Positions 42,703 through 51,777 of a stretch of 64,000 nucleotides of DNA are shown piece after piece. Position 1 is the first letter of the stretch. Each line of letters starts with the position of its first letter. Position numbers and translations under genes: made by a program. Below the pieces are notes generated by a model. That model saw only the letters and a list, made by a program, of their open reading frames with translations, was not told the DNA's origin and made no database searches. Source of the stretch: Microlunatus sp. Gsoil 973 (GTDB lineage: Bacteria > Actinomycetota > Actinomycetes > Propionibacteriales > Propionibacteriaceae); assembly GCF_009707365.1 (NCBI RefSeq), contig NZ_CP046122.1, forward strand, positions 4,526,001 through 4,590,000, in the 5' to 3' direction.

Positions 42703-44199
42703 TCACTGGTCGGCACGGTTGACCAGCCCCTCGAGGGTGCGTGACGCGGTTCGCGCTGCCTGCTGCACGGCGCGACTGGACAGCGGATGTTCGGCGGTAC
42801 GTCGCCACCGGGCCAGTTCGGTCAGGGCGGCCTGCCGTACGGCGTCCGGGTCCGCGTCCCGGTCGAGTCCCAGGCGCGACCACGGGTCGTGACCGCTGCC
42901 GCCCAACAGCCGGTCGAGTGCTGTCGCGAGCTCGGGTCTGAGATCGAGCGTGCCGGCACGGAGCGTGCCGAGCATGCGTATCTCCTCGAACTCGTGGGTG
43001 CCGGCCGCCAGTTCCTCGACCGCCGCGCGGAGTTCGGCGGCATCGGTGCAGCCGCCCCGGCGCAGCACGTCGGTGAGCACCGCCAGCGCCGACCGCGCCT
43101 TGAGGACTCGGCTGCGTGCGGTGAACTGCCGGGCCAGCACGTCACTGAACCGGGCCAGCCCGCTGCGTTTGACCAGCGCCGCGGCGAGCTCCTGCGAACT
43201 TCCGACGGTCCCGGTGCGGATCAGTTCCACCGACAACCGGACGCCGAACAAGCCCATCCGGTCCAGAAGATGTTCCCGTTCCAGCTCGGTGATCTCGGTC
43301 GCCAGCCGGGTCGCGAACCGGTCCGCGGTGAGCAGCAGTTCGGCGGTCACCTCCGGCGGCGCGGCGGCCAGCCGGGCAAGCATCTGGTATTCCGCCTGAC
43401 GGAAGGTGACGGCGGCGTTGGCCAGCAGACCGTCCACCGCGACGACGATCGGGCACAGCCGTCGCAGCCTGGGTTCGTACCGATAGCGACGGGCGATGCG
43501 GCCGGCGACCTCCATCGCGTCCAACCGGCAGGCGCCGATCTCGTCGGCCCGGGACAGCACCCCGATGGAGTTCATCACCGTCCCGTGGATCAGTTCGTCG
43601 TCGTGGAACGCTTCGAGGAATCGGATGTCACTGGCATGGGTGTGCCGCATCAGATAGACCACCGCATCGGCGACCGGGACTCGGTTGTCGTCGGCGGCCA
43701 TCACCCGATGGGTGCGCTCGGACACCTCGGCCGAGATCGATGCGATGCCCGGGGTGTCGATGATCGTCAGCTGGTCCAGACGACTGGTCGGCCAGCTCAC
43801 CTCGAGATGATCAACATCGGCAGCCGCGAATCCACCGAGATCAATCTCCAGAGCACCCTCGTCCCTGGACCACGGGCGGCGTTCGGGACCGCCGGTGATC
43901 GGATAGGCGATCACGCCCGCTTGCAGCCCGTTTCGGTACCAGGTGACGATCTTGGTGCACTCGCCGGCGTCGGTCGGTGCGAGTTCCTCGCCGAGCAGCG
44001 CGTTCAGCAGTGTCGATTTGCCGGCCTTCACCTTGCCGGCAATGGCGATCCGCAGGGGTCCGCCGAGCCGGTTCCTGGCTGCGCCGAGTCGATCGGCGAA
44101 TTCGGCGGACGCCGCCGAGTCGGCGGCCCGGGCCAGGAGGCGGTCGACCTGGATGACCAGGCCGGTTCCCGGCGTATCGACGGTCGTCGGATCAGGCAT
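42703..44199 (-). CDS. Dynamin-like GTPase
   Basis: 498 residues. G1 motif GKVKAGKSTLLNALLG near residue 55, G3 DTPG in TIIDTPGIAS, and a G4-like SRAD. Helical C-terminal half without clear membrane helices. Bacterial dynamin-like proteins bind and remodel membranes, often as pairs of unlike subunits. This gene overlaps the second GTPase gene by 8 bp, fitting such a pair. Located within the injection-system accessory block; a direct role there is inference. Confidence 0.82.
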   Translation of the reverse strand: MPDPTTVDTPGTGLVIQVDRLLARAADSAASAEFADRLGAARNRLGGPLRIAIAGKVKAGKSTLLNALLGEELAPTDAGECTKIVTWYRNGLQAGVIAYPITGGPERRPWSRDEGALEIDLGGFAAADVDHLEVSWPTSRLDQLTIIDTPGIASISAEVSERTHRVMAADDNRVPVADAVVYLMRHTHASDIRFLEAFHDDELIHGTVMNSIGVLSRADEIGACRLDAMEVAGRIARRYRYEPRLRRLCPIVVAVDGLLANAAVTFRQAEYQMLARLAAAPPEVTAELLLTADRFATRLATEITELEREHLLDRMGLFGVRLSVELIRTGTVGSSQELAAALVKRSGLARFSDVLARQFTARSRVLKARSALAVLTDVLRRGGCTDAAELRAAVEELAAGTHEFEEIRMLGTLRAGTLDLRPELATALDRLLGGSGHDPWSRLGLDRDADPDAVRQAALTELARWRRTAEHPLSSRAVQQAARTASRTLEGLVNRADQ

Positions 44200-46111
44200 G
44201 ATCGCCTGCCAGGGCCAGAACGGTCTCCCGTACGCTCTGCACCATCCGTTCCCGTTCGATCAACTCCTGGGTGCGGCTTTCCCTGCGCCCGGGATCGAGC
44301 TGCTGGGCCTGTTGCGCGCGCTGCAGTGCCTCGGTCGCCGACCGCTGCATCAGCAGGGCCCGTTCGCTGAAATTGTCCCGTAGTGCCCGCTGGGTTGTGC
44401 GCAGACCGTCCCGGGTCAGCTTGTTGAGAACGAATGCGACCTCGTCGACGAATTTGCGGACCGCTGCCACTGCCTGCTGCCTGCGATAGGTGCGCTGCCG
44501 GGTGCGCTCATCGGAAATGATCTTGCGACCGATGCCGGCGCCGAGTGCCGCGGACAGTCCGGCGATGGACAGATGGACGATCGGGCCGACTTCCAGCACC
44601 GCTGCCGCGACACCGCCGGCCATCATCGGTAGGTAGAAGCTGCTGCGGGCCGCCATCATCAACGGCGCCAATCTGCCGCCGGGCTGCTTCAGCGATTCGG
44701 CCGGCGCCAGACTGATCTCGTCGAGACTTGTGCCGGGGTCGCCCAGTCGTAGATCGACATCCCCGGCCTGGAGGTCGAACTGTTCTGCCACGTCCTGGGC
44801 CAGTTGCCGGGCTCGTTCGCTGAGCAGGTCTCGGTTGGCGACCGCCGCCATCGCCACCTGGCGCCGCAGCCAGACCTCGGTGTCGGTCCAGGTCTGCAGC
44901 GGATCGGTCCGGCCGATCAGTTCGTCGGCGCTCTGCAGCACCGTCCGCAGCCGCTGGGTGAGGTCGTGTTCGACGTCGGCAACCAGATCGGCGATGCCGT
45001 CGGACAGCATCTGCTGCCAGGTCGCAGTGGGCGATACCAACCGGGTGGCCCGCTCCCGAGCCTGGTCGAGCCGCTCGACCGCTTGGTCCGCAGCCGCGGG
45101 CTCGGACAGCACCGCGAGCTCTGCCCGCGACTGACCGGCCAGGTTTTCGGTGACGAAGTCCAACTCACCCGCCGCCGCGCGCGCCGACTCGGCCCGGCAC
45201 GCGGCGACCACATCACGTGCCAGGAACCTGACAAGATCGGCAAACCCGGATTCGGCGTTCAAGGCTGGATCTCTGGCCGCTCGCAGCCGAAGGAACGACG
45301 ACACGGTGATCACCGGCAGGTCGAGGCCGGCTCGTTCGAGGTGGCCGCGATCAAGATCGGCGATCCGACGCCACTCCCGGTACAGGTCCGTCTTGGTGAT
45401 CACCAAAGCCGTCCGAGGACAGCGGCTGACCGCCGTCTTGAGGAAGTCCAGTTCGGGTGCCGTCAGTTCCTGGGCCGCATCGGTGACGAAAAGCACCCCG
45501 CGGGCGTGCCGAAGTGTGCCGAGGGTGAGGAAGCCGTGCGCGGAATCGAGTCCGCCGACGCCCGGACTGTCGATCAGACGCAGACCGGTACGCAACATCC
45601 GATGCGGCAGTCCCACCTCGACGAACCGTTCCCGGCCCGGATCGCTGGGATCGGCCGGCTCGGTGACCAGCAGCTCGAGCTCCTCCAACGGCGCCGATCG
45701 TTCGACGAGTTCCTCACCATCGGATGATCGACTGTAGGCGGTCAGTCGCGGTGTCTTTGCCCAACGCACGGTGGTCGGCACCGCGGTGACGAGGTCGGCG
45801 TCCACCGGGCAGACCGCGCGCTGGAGGAGCGCGTTGACCAGCGTGCTCTTGCCACGTTTGAATTCCCCGGCCACGACGACCGGGATCGGCACCTGGTCCA
45901 GCTGTTCCCTGGTCGCCCGCAGATGCTGTTCAAGATCATCTCGACCCTCCTCGGCAGCCAGTCGCGCGGTGACCTCCAGCGCGGCTATCGTCGTGGCGAC
46001 CGGTTCAGCGGTCGGAGCCTCGGCGTCGTTCCAACCCAGGAATGTGTTGCAGGAATTGCAGAACTCTGTCGCCGAGGGGTTCTCCGCCCCACAATGAGTG
46101 CATCGAGTCAT
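44192..46111 (-). CDS. Dynamin-like GTPase with N-terminal zinc ribbon
   Basis: 639 residues. Starts with a zinc ribbon C-T-H-C-G...F-C-N-S-C and L-G-W-N-D, then a GTPase domain: G1 GEFKRGKSTLVNALL, G3 DSPGVGG, G4 TKTD. A hydrophobic stretch near residues 490-540 (FYLPMMAGGVAAAVLEVGP; LSIAGLSAALGAGIGRKI) may be a membrane paddle or hairpin. ATG 46111 with GGAG upstream is chosen because the ribbon begins there. Pair partner is the overlapping downstream GTPase. Ribbon shared with two neighbouring proteins suggests a common partner. Confidence 0.82.
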   Translation of the reverse strand: MTRCTHCGAENPSATEFCNSCNTFLGWNDAEAPTAEPVATTIAALEVTARLAAEEGRDDLEQHLRATREQLDQVPIPVVVAGEFKRGKSTLVNALLQRAVCPVDADLVTAVPTTVRWAKTPRLTAYSRSSDGEELVERSAPLEELELLVTEPADPSDPGRERFVEVGLPHRMLRTGLRLIDSPGVGGLDSAHGFLTLGTLRHARGVLFVTDAAQELTAPELDFLKTAVSRCPRTALVITKTDLYREWRRIADLDRGHLERAGLDLPVITVSSFLRLRAARDPALNAESGFADLVRFLARDVVAACRAESARAAAGELDFVTENLAGQSRAELAVLSEPAAADQAVERLDQARERATRLVSPTATWQQMLSDGIADLVADVEHDLTQRLRTVLQSADELIGRTDPLQTWTDTEVWLRRQVAMAAVANRDLLSERARQLAQDVAEQFDLQAGDVDLRLGDPGTSLDEISLAPAESLKQPGGRLAPLMMAARSSFYLPMMAGGVAAAVLEVGPIVHLSIAGLSAALGAGIGRKIISDERTRQRTYRRQQAVAAVRKFVDEVAFVLNKLTRDGLRTTQRALRDNFSERALLMQRSATEALQRAQQAQQLDPGRRESRTQELIERERMVQSVRETVLALAGDHA

Positions 46112-46139
46112 ACGATCACTCCGCCGGCCGAGGGGGTGT

Positions 46140-47234
46140 GTGTTGGACGTGATCTGCGAGTCCTGCGGAACGTTGAATCGCTCGGCGGGGGAGTTCTGCA
46201 CCGAATGCGGGGCCTTTCTTGCCTGGGACCAGGACGCCGGGAACACCACGGCCGTCCCGCAGGCAGCGAACAGCCAGCCAATCAGTCCGGCGAGCACACC
46301 GGCGAGCACCCCGACGATCCCACAGTCGATCACCTCGACAAGCGGTGCGAGCACTGCCGGGGCACCTCCATCGACGGGACCGGCGACGGCAGCACCGGTG
46401 ACGGCATCGACCGACAACGACCAGAAGACGACCGCGGTCCTGCCGGACACGCCGACCGGTCCGGTCTGCCCCGACTGCGGACGGATCAACGATCCGGGCC
46501 GGAGATTCTGTGCCAAGTGCGGACGGCAACTCGGGCAGACCCGGCAGCTGCAGACGGGGACAGCCGAGAGCCGGGCGGATAGCCGTCGTCGGGAGCGGGC
46601 CGACCGGCGTGCCTTCCGAGACAGCCTGCCGGCGATCTATCGCTGGCGACGGATCGGGTTGATCCCACTCGCCGTGGCGGTGCTCCTCGCCGGCGCCGTG
46701 ACCGTCGGGGCAGACCCGGTCGGCTGGGTCAAGGCCCGCTGGTACGACGTGAAGGGATCGGTCGTCAACGTCGCCGGTGTTCAGGCGACCGCCCTGACCG
46801 CCGGCCGTGACGCCGGCACACCTCGCGATGCCGCCGCGCTGGTCGACGGCACAACCGCAGACTGGCAGGTCCGGTGGACGGGGTCCGATCCGGCCCCGCA
46901 GTGTGCGGGCGGCCCCACAACGCCGACGATCGAACTGACCCTGCCCCAACCCGTCAGGATCCGTGCTGTCGACGTCTACCCGGGACTGGGACCGGACCAG
47001 CCGCAGCGCCCGCTGCAGTTCCGGCCGCGGAGCGTCGGGATCACTCCGATCGGGGCCGGTGGCTGTCAGGGGTTCCGACTCGCCGACTCCGGTGACCGCC
47101 AGCGGCTGGAGTTCGACAGCCGACAACCGGTCTCGGTGATCAGGATCAGCCTGAACACCGCCTATCCCGCCGCCGCGGACGGGCAACAGCGGCTCAGCAT
47201 CCGGGAGATCACGCTGCTGGCCCGGCCCCGGTGA
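46140..47234 (+). CDS. Double zinc-ribbon membrane protein with discoidin-like domain
   Basis: 364 residues. First ribbon C-E-S-C-G...F-C-T-E-C then L-A-W-D; Thr/Ala/Pro-rich linker; second ribbon C-P-D-C-G...F-C-A-K-C (about 115-135); one membrane helix (about 185-205); then an F5/8-type C-terminal domain (RDAAALVDGTTADWQVRW; PVRIRAVDVYPGL). GTG 46140 follows AGGGGG. Its start is only 28 bp from the divergent GTPase start. Looks like a bridge between a cytoplasmic complex and an outer ligand; function unknown. Confidence 0.65.
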   Translation: MLDVICESCGTLNRSAGEFCTECGAFLAWDQDAGNTTAVPQAANSQPISPASTPASTPTIPQSITSTSGASTAGAPPSTGPATAAPVTASTDNDQKTTAVLPDTPTGPVCPDCGRINDPGRRFCAKCGRQLGQTRQLQTGTAESRADSRRRERADRRAFRDSLPAIYRWRRIGLIPLAVAVLLAGAVTVGADPVGWVKARWYDVKGSVVNVAGVQATALTAGRDAGTPRDAAALVDGTTADWQVRWTGSDPAPQCAGGPTTPTIELTLPQPVRIRAVDVYPGLGPDQPQRPLQFRPRSVGITPIGAGGCQGFRLADSGDRQRLEFDSRQPVSVIRISLNTAYPAAADGQQRLSIREITLLARPR

Positions 47235-47251
47235 CGCGGTGATCCATCCGG

Positions 47252-48802
47252 TCATTGTTGTTGACCCGGCTGGAGAACCTGGCAGGTCTGATCGACCGGA
47301 GGCTGACCAGTCAGCAGCGGGTCGATCTTGGTGCAGGCCTCGGCTGCCTCGGCCGGACTGCCGAACGGGCCGACGTACGCGATCGGTCCCGGCCACTGGA
47401 ACGCCCCTCCACCGTCGATGATCATCTGCGGGTACCGGCTGCCGTCGAGCCAGGTCGCAGTCACCCCGTTCTGTGCCAGCACGGTGATCACACTGTCGAT
47501 GTCGCCCTGCGCCATCGAGAACCGTGCGGCGGCGATCCAGGAACCCGTCGGTGGCGCGGCCGAAGATCCCGCCGAGGCCGACTGGCTCTGCCCGGTCGAG
47601 GGGGACGTACCGCTTCTCGATGAACCGGATCCGGCACTCGCGGCGGAGGTCGGGGTCGATGTGGCGGCTGGCGCCGATGAGGCGGGTGGCGACGGCGCAC
47701 CTGAGACCGATGGAGACGCCGTCGCGGACGCGGCGGCGGTCTTCGCACAGGCAAGATCGGATCGGACGCTCAACAGCCTCGGTCGGACCGCCTGCAACTG
47801 ATAGCAATGCCGGGTCTCAGGCTTCAGGCCGCTCACCTGGAACTGGTCGAGATCAGGGCTGATCGTCTGCGATGCGGAGGTTCGTTTGGTCTGTGGATCG
47901 ACGGTGAACAGCGTGTATCCCTGGATCTGATCGATCTTCTTCCAGCTCAGCTGGACGGTATCCGGTCCCGACGCGGTGGCGGTGAGCTCCGGCCGTGGTG
48001 GCACGGAGTTCGGCAACTCCGCGTGGGCATCCTTGCGGGTGGCCAGGAACACGATGCCGGCTGCTGCGGCGGCCAGTACCAGGGCGCCGATGATCACAAC
48101 GGTCCTGGTCAGGATCGGCTTCTGGTTCAACGCGGCCTCGACCACCGGCCGACCGGGGTCGGCGTACGGCTGTACCGGCCCGGTCGGCGGGCCGGCGTCC
48201 TCGCGTTCACCGACGACCTGGAACGGTAGTCGTACCGGGTTGCCCCGCAGGAAGGGCTTGCGGGCGCGGACGGTGATCCTGGCCTTCGCAGACCCGCCGA
48301 GGGGTACATCGACCACGGGCGGCTTGATCAGGAAGCCGAGTGCCTCGTCGGGGTCGGTCGCGGTGACCTTCAACCGAGCGGTGGAGTTCCCCCAGTTGGT
48401 GAACCAGACGTTGTGATAACCGCGCCACCGGCCGGCCGAGGTCGCCGGGGTGATCTTGGCCTGCAGACCGATCACCTGACCGACATCAAGATCGCCCTCG
48501 GCGACTGTGGCGGCATCCGGATCGACGGTCGACCGGGCGCGTACGCCGAAGGCGAGCGAGCCACCCGACACAGCCGAACCGGCAGGCGGTGAGAAGACGA
48601 TCACCGCAGTCTCGGACTGTTGTGGATAGACCGAGACCTCGGACGGAGTGACCTCGCTCCAGGCCGCCGCCTCGCCGAGCACCTCGATCCGGTACCCCTC
48701 GACGATGGTCCCGGAGTTCGTCACCGTCACGGTGATCCGGGCCAGCCCGCCAGGGTCGACGGTGACCCGCGTCGGTTCGAGGGTCACAGACGGGTCGGCC
48801 AT
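47252..48802 (-). CDS. Membrane-anchored beta-sandwich/FN3 protein of the eCIS locus
   Basis: 516 residues. Two N-terminal immunoglobulin-like domains like those of the 39925 product (LARITVTVTNSGTIVEGYRI; STARLKVTATDPDEALGF), one membrane helix (about 233-255), an FN3-like domain (PELTATASGPDTVQLSWKKI), a Ser/Ala/Pro-rich stretch, and a C-terminal SPOR-like part (YVGPFGSPAEAAEAC). Such FN3 proteins flank actinobacterial injection-system operons. ATG 48802 lies six bases after a TAGTTT box, suggesting a leaderless message. Divergent from the structural operon. Confidence 0.65.
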   Translation of the reverse strand: MADPSVTLEPTRVTVDPGGLARITVTVTNSGTIVEGYRIEVLGEAAAWSEVTPSEVSVYPQQSETAVIVFSPPAGSAVSGGSLAFGVRARSTVDPDAATVAEGDLDVGQVIGLQAKITPATSAGRWRGYHNVWFTNWGNSTARLKVTATDPDEALGFLIKPPVVDVPLGGSAKARITVRARKPFLRGNPVRLPFQVVGEREDAGPPTGPVQPYADPGRPVVEAALNQKPILTRTVVIIGALVLAAAAAGIVFLATRKDAHAELPNSVPPRPELTATASGPDTVQLSWKKIDQIQGYTLFTVDPQTKRTSASQTISPDLDQFQVSGLKPETRHCYQLQAVRPRLLSVRSDLACAKTAAASATASPSVSGAPSPPASSAPAATSTPTSAASAGSGSSRSGTSPSTGQSQSASAGSSAAPPTGSWIAAARFSMAQGDIDSVITVLAQNGVTATWLDGSRYPQMIIDGGGAFQWPGPIAYVGPFGSPAEAAEACTKIDPLLTGQPPVDQTCQVLQPGQQQ

Positions 48803-48808
48803 TCCATC

Positions 48809-48832
48809 AAACTAGGTTGCGGCACACCTGCC
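48809..48832 (-). promoter_or_regulatory. Leaderless promoter candidate of the FN3 protein gene
   Basis: Minus strand: TAGTTT (48814-48809) ends six bases before the ATG, the distance expected when transcription starts at the start codon. CTGACG lies 18 bases further upstream (48838-48833) as a weak -35. Confidence 0.4.
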
Positions 48833-48899
48833 CGTCAGGTGGCCGGAGGGCAATCCGGGCCGCAGAGCCGGTTGCCCTTCGGGGCACAACGAGTTGCCC
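48825..48899. promoter_or_regulatory. Palindrome and TTGCCC boxes between divergent eCIS operons
   Basis: CACCTG-N5-CAGGTG (48825-48841), then GGGCAA at 48848-48853 and TTGCCC at 48872-48877 and 48894-48899 (22 bp apart). Such repeated boxes in the 153-bp divergent gap could bind the cluster regulator. Confidence 0.35.
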
Positions 48900-48955
48900 G
48901 ACCTGCTGGTCGGCGACCACTTATCGGCCCGCCGGGCATCGGGCAGGCTCGACCC

Positions 48956-49651
48956 GTGATCCACGAGGTGGATGCCGCGATGCGGGCACTGGTCGAGCAG
49001 CGCGCGATCGCCAATGACGAGGTCGAGGTGGTGTTCGACGCCCCGACCCGGGAGTGGTCCGGCCGCCGCAACTCACCGACGATCGACATCTATCTCTACG
49101 ACATCCGCGAGGACATGCGGCGTCGGGAACGCGGATTGCTCAACGAGTACGGCGATCCGGACAGTTCCGAGGCATCCCGGGTGATCGCCCGGCACCTACC
49201 GCCTCGGCATTTCAAGCTGTCATACCTGATCACTGCCTGGACACAACGCCCCGAGGACGAGCATCGGCTGTTGTCTGAGCTGCTCAGCTGCTTCCTTCGC
49301 TACGACGCACTGCCGCAGGAGTTGCTCGGCGGCGAACTGGCGGCGCTGCAACTTCCGGTTCCGGTCACCGTCGCGCTGCCGCCGCCGGAGGACCGGGCCT
49401 TCGCCGACGTCTGGTCGGCCCTGGGCGGGGAACTCAGACCATCGATCGACGTGGTCGTCAGCGCACCGGTCGACACCGGCCAGCACTGGGCCGCCGGAGC
49501 TCCGGTGCAGGAGCCCGCCCGGATCAACATCGCGGGCCGGAACGGTTGGCCGGCGCAGGAGTCATATGGCGGCAGCCGGCCACGATCTGAACCACCGAGG
49601 GACACCGCGCGGGTGTCGATGCGGCGTCGCCGTGGCAGGCGGAAACCGTGA
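48956..49651 (+). CDS. DUF4255 tail-completion protein (Pvc16/Afp16-like)
   Basis: 231 residues. The DUF4255 signature is clear: VIHEVDAAMRALVEQR, then SPTIDIYLYDIREDMRRR, and FKLSYLITAWTQRPEDEHRL. Homologues (Afp16/Pvc16) cap and terminate the contractile tail. First gene of the structural operon. GTG 48956 is used because the conserved N-terminal helix starts there. Basic tail (RRRRGRRKP). Confidence 0.85.
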   Translation: MIHEVDAAMRALVEQRAIANDEVEVVFDAPTREWSGRRNSPTIDIYLYDIREDMRRRERGLLNEYGDPDSSEASRVIARHLPPRHFKLSYLITAWTQRPEDEHRLLSELLSCFLRYDALPQELLGGELAALQLPVPVTVALPPPEDRAFADVWSALGGELRPSIDVVVSAPVDTGQHWAAGAPVQEPARINIAGRNGWPAQESYGGSRPRSEPPRDTARVSMRRRRGRRKP

Positions 49652-51750
49652 GCAGCGACCCGGACGGGCTGCGTTACCTGCTGGACCTGGCCGGTCTGAT
49701 CGAGGATCGGGTCCGCGCCCTGATCCGACTCCGGCGGGCCGGCGACCCGAATCCTGACGATCCGTTCCGCGGGCTGTATGTCAGTGACGAACTGGTCGAT
49801 CGGCTGTTGCAGCCGCCTCAGCATCTCGCCCAAGTTCCCCCCGAGCCTCCTGCCCGGCCTCGCGAACAGGATCCCGAGCAGCCGCCCGAGCAAGTTCTCC
49901 GTGCAGACATCGAGGCCGCAGCAGACCGCGCCGCGGCAGCGGGCGGGATGATCAGACTGCGGCAATTGGCGAGGGACGGAGGACTCGACGCGCTCGACGT
50001 GGAGCTGATGATCATCGCCATGCTGCCGGACCTCGACTCGAGGTTCGAACGCCTGTACGGCTATCTCAACGACGACGTCACCAGACGGCGGGCCACGGTC
50101 GGGCTGGCACTGCAGTTGGCCGGTCGATCCGCTTGGTCGGCGGCGGACAGGTCCCGGCTGGATGGTGGTGCACCGCTGAGTGCCCAGCGGTTGATCATGA
50201 TCGAGGACGTCGACCGTCCTTTCCTCACCCGGAGCCTGCGGGTTCCCGACCGGGTGGTGGCGCATCTGCTCGGTGACGATCGATCGGATCCGCTGTTGGA
50301 GCCGGTCCTGGACGAGGTCCGGCCATACCGTGCCCCGACCGCCGAGCGACTGGCGCGGGCACTGCGGGCAGGCAGCCGACTGGTCCACATCCGCGAGCGC
50401 TCCGCCCGAGGGACCGGCGCCGCGGTCGCCGCCTCCGCCCTGGCCGAGACCGGCCGCGGTGCCGTGGTGATTGACGCCACCAGGCTGGCCGGTCGGGCCG
50501 ACCCGGCGACCGTCGTACCGGTCGCCGTACGAGAGGCCCTGTTGCGCCGCGCCGGCCTGGTGATCACTGCGATCGAACAGCTCGCCGGAACCGCACCGGA
50601 GACCGTGCGCGGGCTGGTCGGTTGCCCGATCCCGGTGATCATGGTCGGCTCGGCCAGCTGGGAACCCCAGTGGACCGTCGAGCCGCCGCTGCCACTCGAG
50701 GCGCCGGCGCTCAACGGGCGGGATCGGCTGGCCATCTGGCGCCGCGAGTTCGGGACCGATCAGACCGACCTGGACCTCTCCCGGCTGGCCGCCCATCTGA
50801 ACCTCGGCCCTGACCAGATCGCCGGAGCCGTCCGGGCCGCCGAGTCCTCGGCAAGGCTGACCGGCGGGCCGATCACGGCAGCCGATCTTCGGCGCGGGGC
50901 CCGTACCCAGAATGCGGCCGGTCTGGAGCGATTGGCCCGGCGGATCGACCCGGAGGTCGGCTGGGACGATCTGGTGCTGACGCCTGCGGCGTTCCGGGCC
51001 CTTCGCGACCTCGCTGCCCGGGCCAGGCATCGCGATACCGTCCTCACCGAGTGGCGGATGCGTCGCGGCGGGGGGCGCGGTCACGGTGTGATCGCCCTGT
51101 TCGCGGGTGACTCCGGTACCGGGAAGACGATGTCCGCCGAGGTGATCGCGGCCGATCTGGGACTCGATCTGTACACGGTGAACCTGGCGACGGTGGTGGA
51201 CAAGTACGTCGGCGAGACCGAGAAGAATCTGGAACGGATCTTCGTGGAAGCCGCCGGAGTCAACGCCGTGTTGTTCTTCGACGAGGCTGATGCGATCTTC
51301 GGCAAGCGCAGCGACGTCCGCGATGCCCACGACCGCTACGCCAACATCGAGAGCGCCTATCTGCTGCAGCGGCTCGAGACCTTCGACGGGCTCGCCGTGC
51401 TGGCCACCAATCTTCGGGCCAACATCGATGACGCTTTCACCCGGCGGCTCGACGCGATCATCGACTTCGCTGCGCCGAACGCGGAACTGCGCAAGCAGCT
51501 GTGGCGGCACTGCCTCTCGGCGCCGCTTCCGGTGGACGACGGTCTTGACCTCGACTTCCTCGCTGAGGCGTTCGAGCTGGCCGGAGGGAACATCCGGTCG
51601 GCGGCGACGACCGCTGCCTACCTCGCCGCGGCAGCCGGATCACCGGTCACCATGGCCCAGGTGATCAGCGCCGTCGAGCAGGAATACCGCAAACTCGGCC
51701 GGCTCGTCCTCGAGCGCGAGTTCGGGCCCTATCTGGCCATGGTTCGTTGA
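49648..51750 (+). CDS. eCIS-associated AAA+ ATPase (Pvc15/Afp15-like)
   Basis: 700 residues. Long N-terminal helical region, then an AAA+ module at about 450-690: Walker A GDSGTGKT (487-494), Walker B AVLFFDEADAIFGKRS (about 538-553), sensor-1 VLATNLRANID and arginine-finger region FTRRLDAIIDF. Related ATPases are universal in these loci and are thought to help assemble or fold components. GTGA overlap with the DUF4255 gene. Confidence 0.9.
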   Translation: MSSDPDGLRYLLDLAGLIEDRVRALIRLRRAGDPNPDDPFRGLYVSDELVDRLLQPPQHLAQVPPEPPARPREQDPEQPPEQVLRADIEAAADRAAAAGGMIRLRQLARDGGLDALDVELMIIAMLPDLDSRFERLYGYLNDDVTRRRATVGLALQLAGRSAWSAADRSRLDGGAPLSAQRLIMIEDVDRPFLTRSLRVPDRVVAHLLGDDRSDPLLEPVLDEVRPYRAPTAERLARALRAGSRLVHIRERSARGTGAAVAASALAETGRGAVVIDATRLAGRADPATVVPVAVREALLRRAGLVITAIEQLAGTAPETVRGLVGCPIPVIMVGSASWEPQWTVEPPLPLEAPALNGRDRLAIWRREFGTDQTDLDLSRLAAHLNLGPDQIAGAVRAAESSARLTGGPITAADLRRGARTQNAAGLERLARRIDPEVGWDDLVLTPAAFRALRDLAARARHRDTVLTEWRMRRGGGRGHGVIALFAGDSGTGKTMSAEVIAADLGLDLYTVNLATVVDKYVGETEKNLERIFVEAAGVNAVLFFDEADAIFGKRSDVRDAHDRYANIESAYLLQRLETFDGLAVLATNLRANIDDAFTRRLDAIIDFAAPNAELRKQLWRHCLSAPLPVDDGLDLDFLAEAFELAGGNIRSAATTAAYLAAAAGSPVTMAQVISAVEQEYRKLGRLVLEREFGPYLAMVR

Positions 51751-51777
51751 TCGGAACATCAAGATCAGGAGAGCGAC

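Noticed and set aside
46116-47807. 563-codon minus-strand frame
   Set aside because: Crosses the zinc-ribbon gene antisense and part of the FN3 gene out of frame.
49300-51510. 736-codon minus-strand frame
   Set aside because: Antisense to the AAA+ ATPase with recognisable Walker motifs; the reverse product is low complexity.
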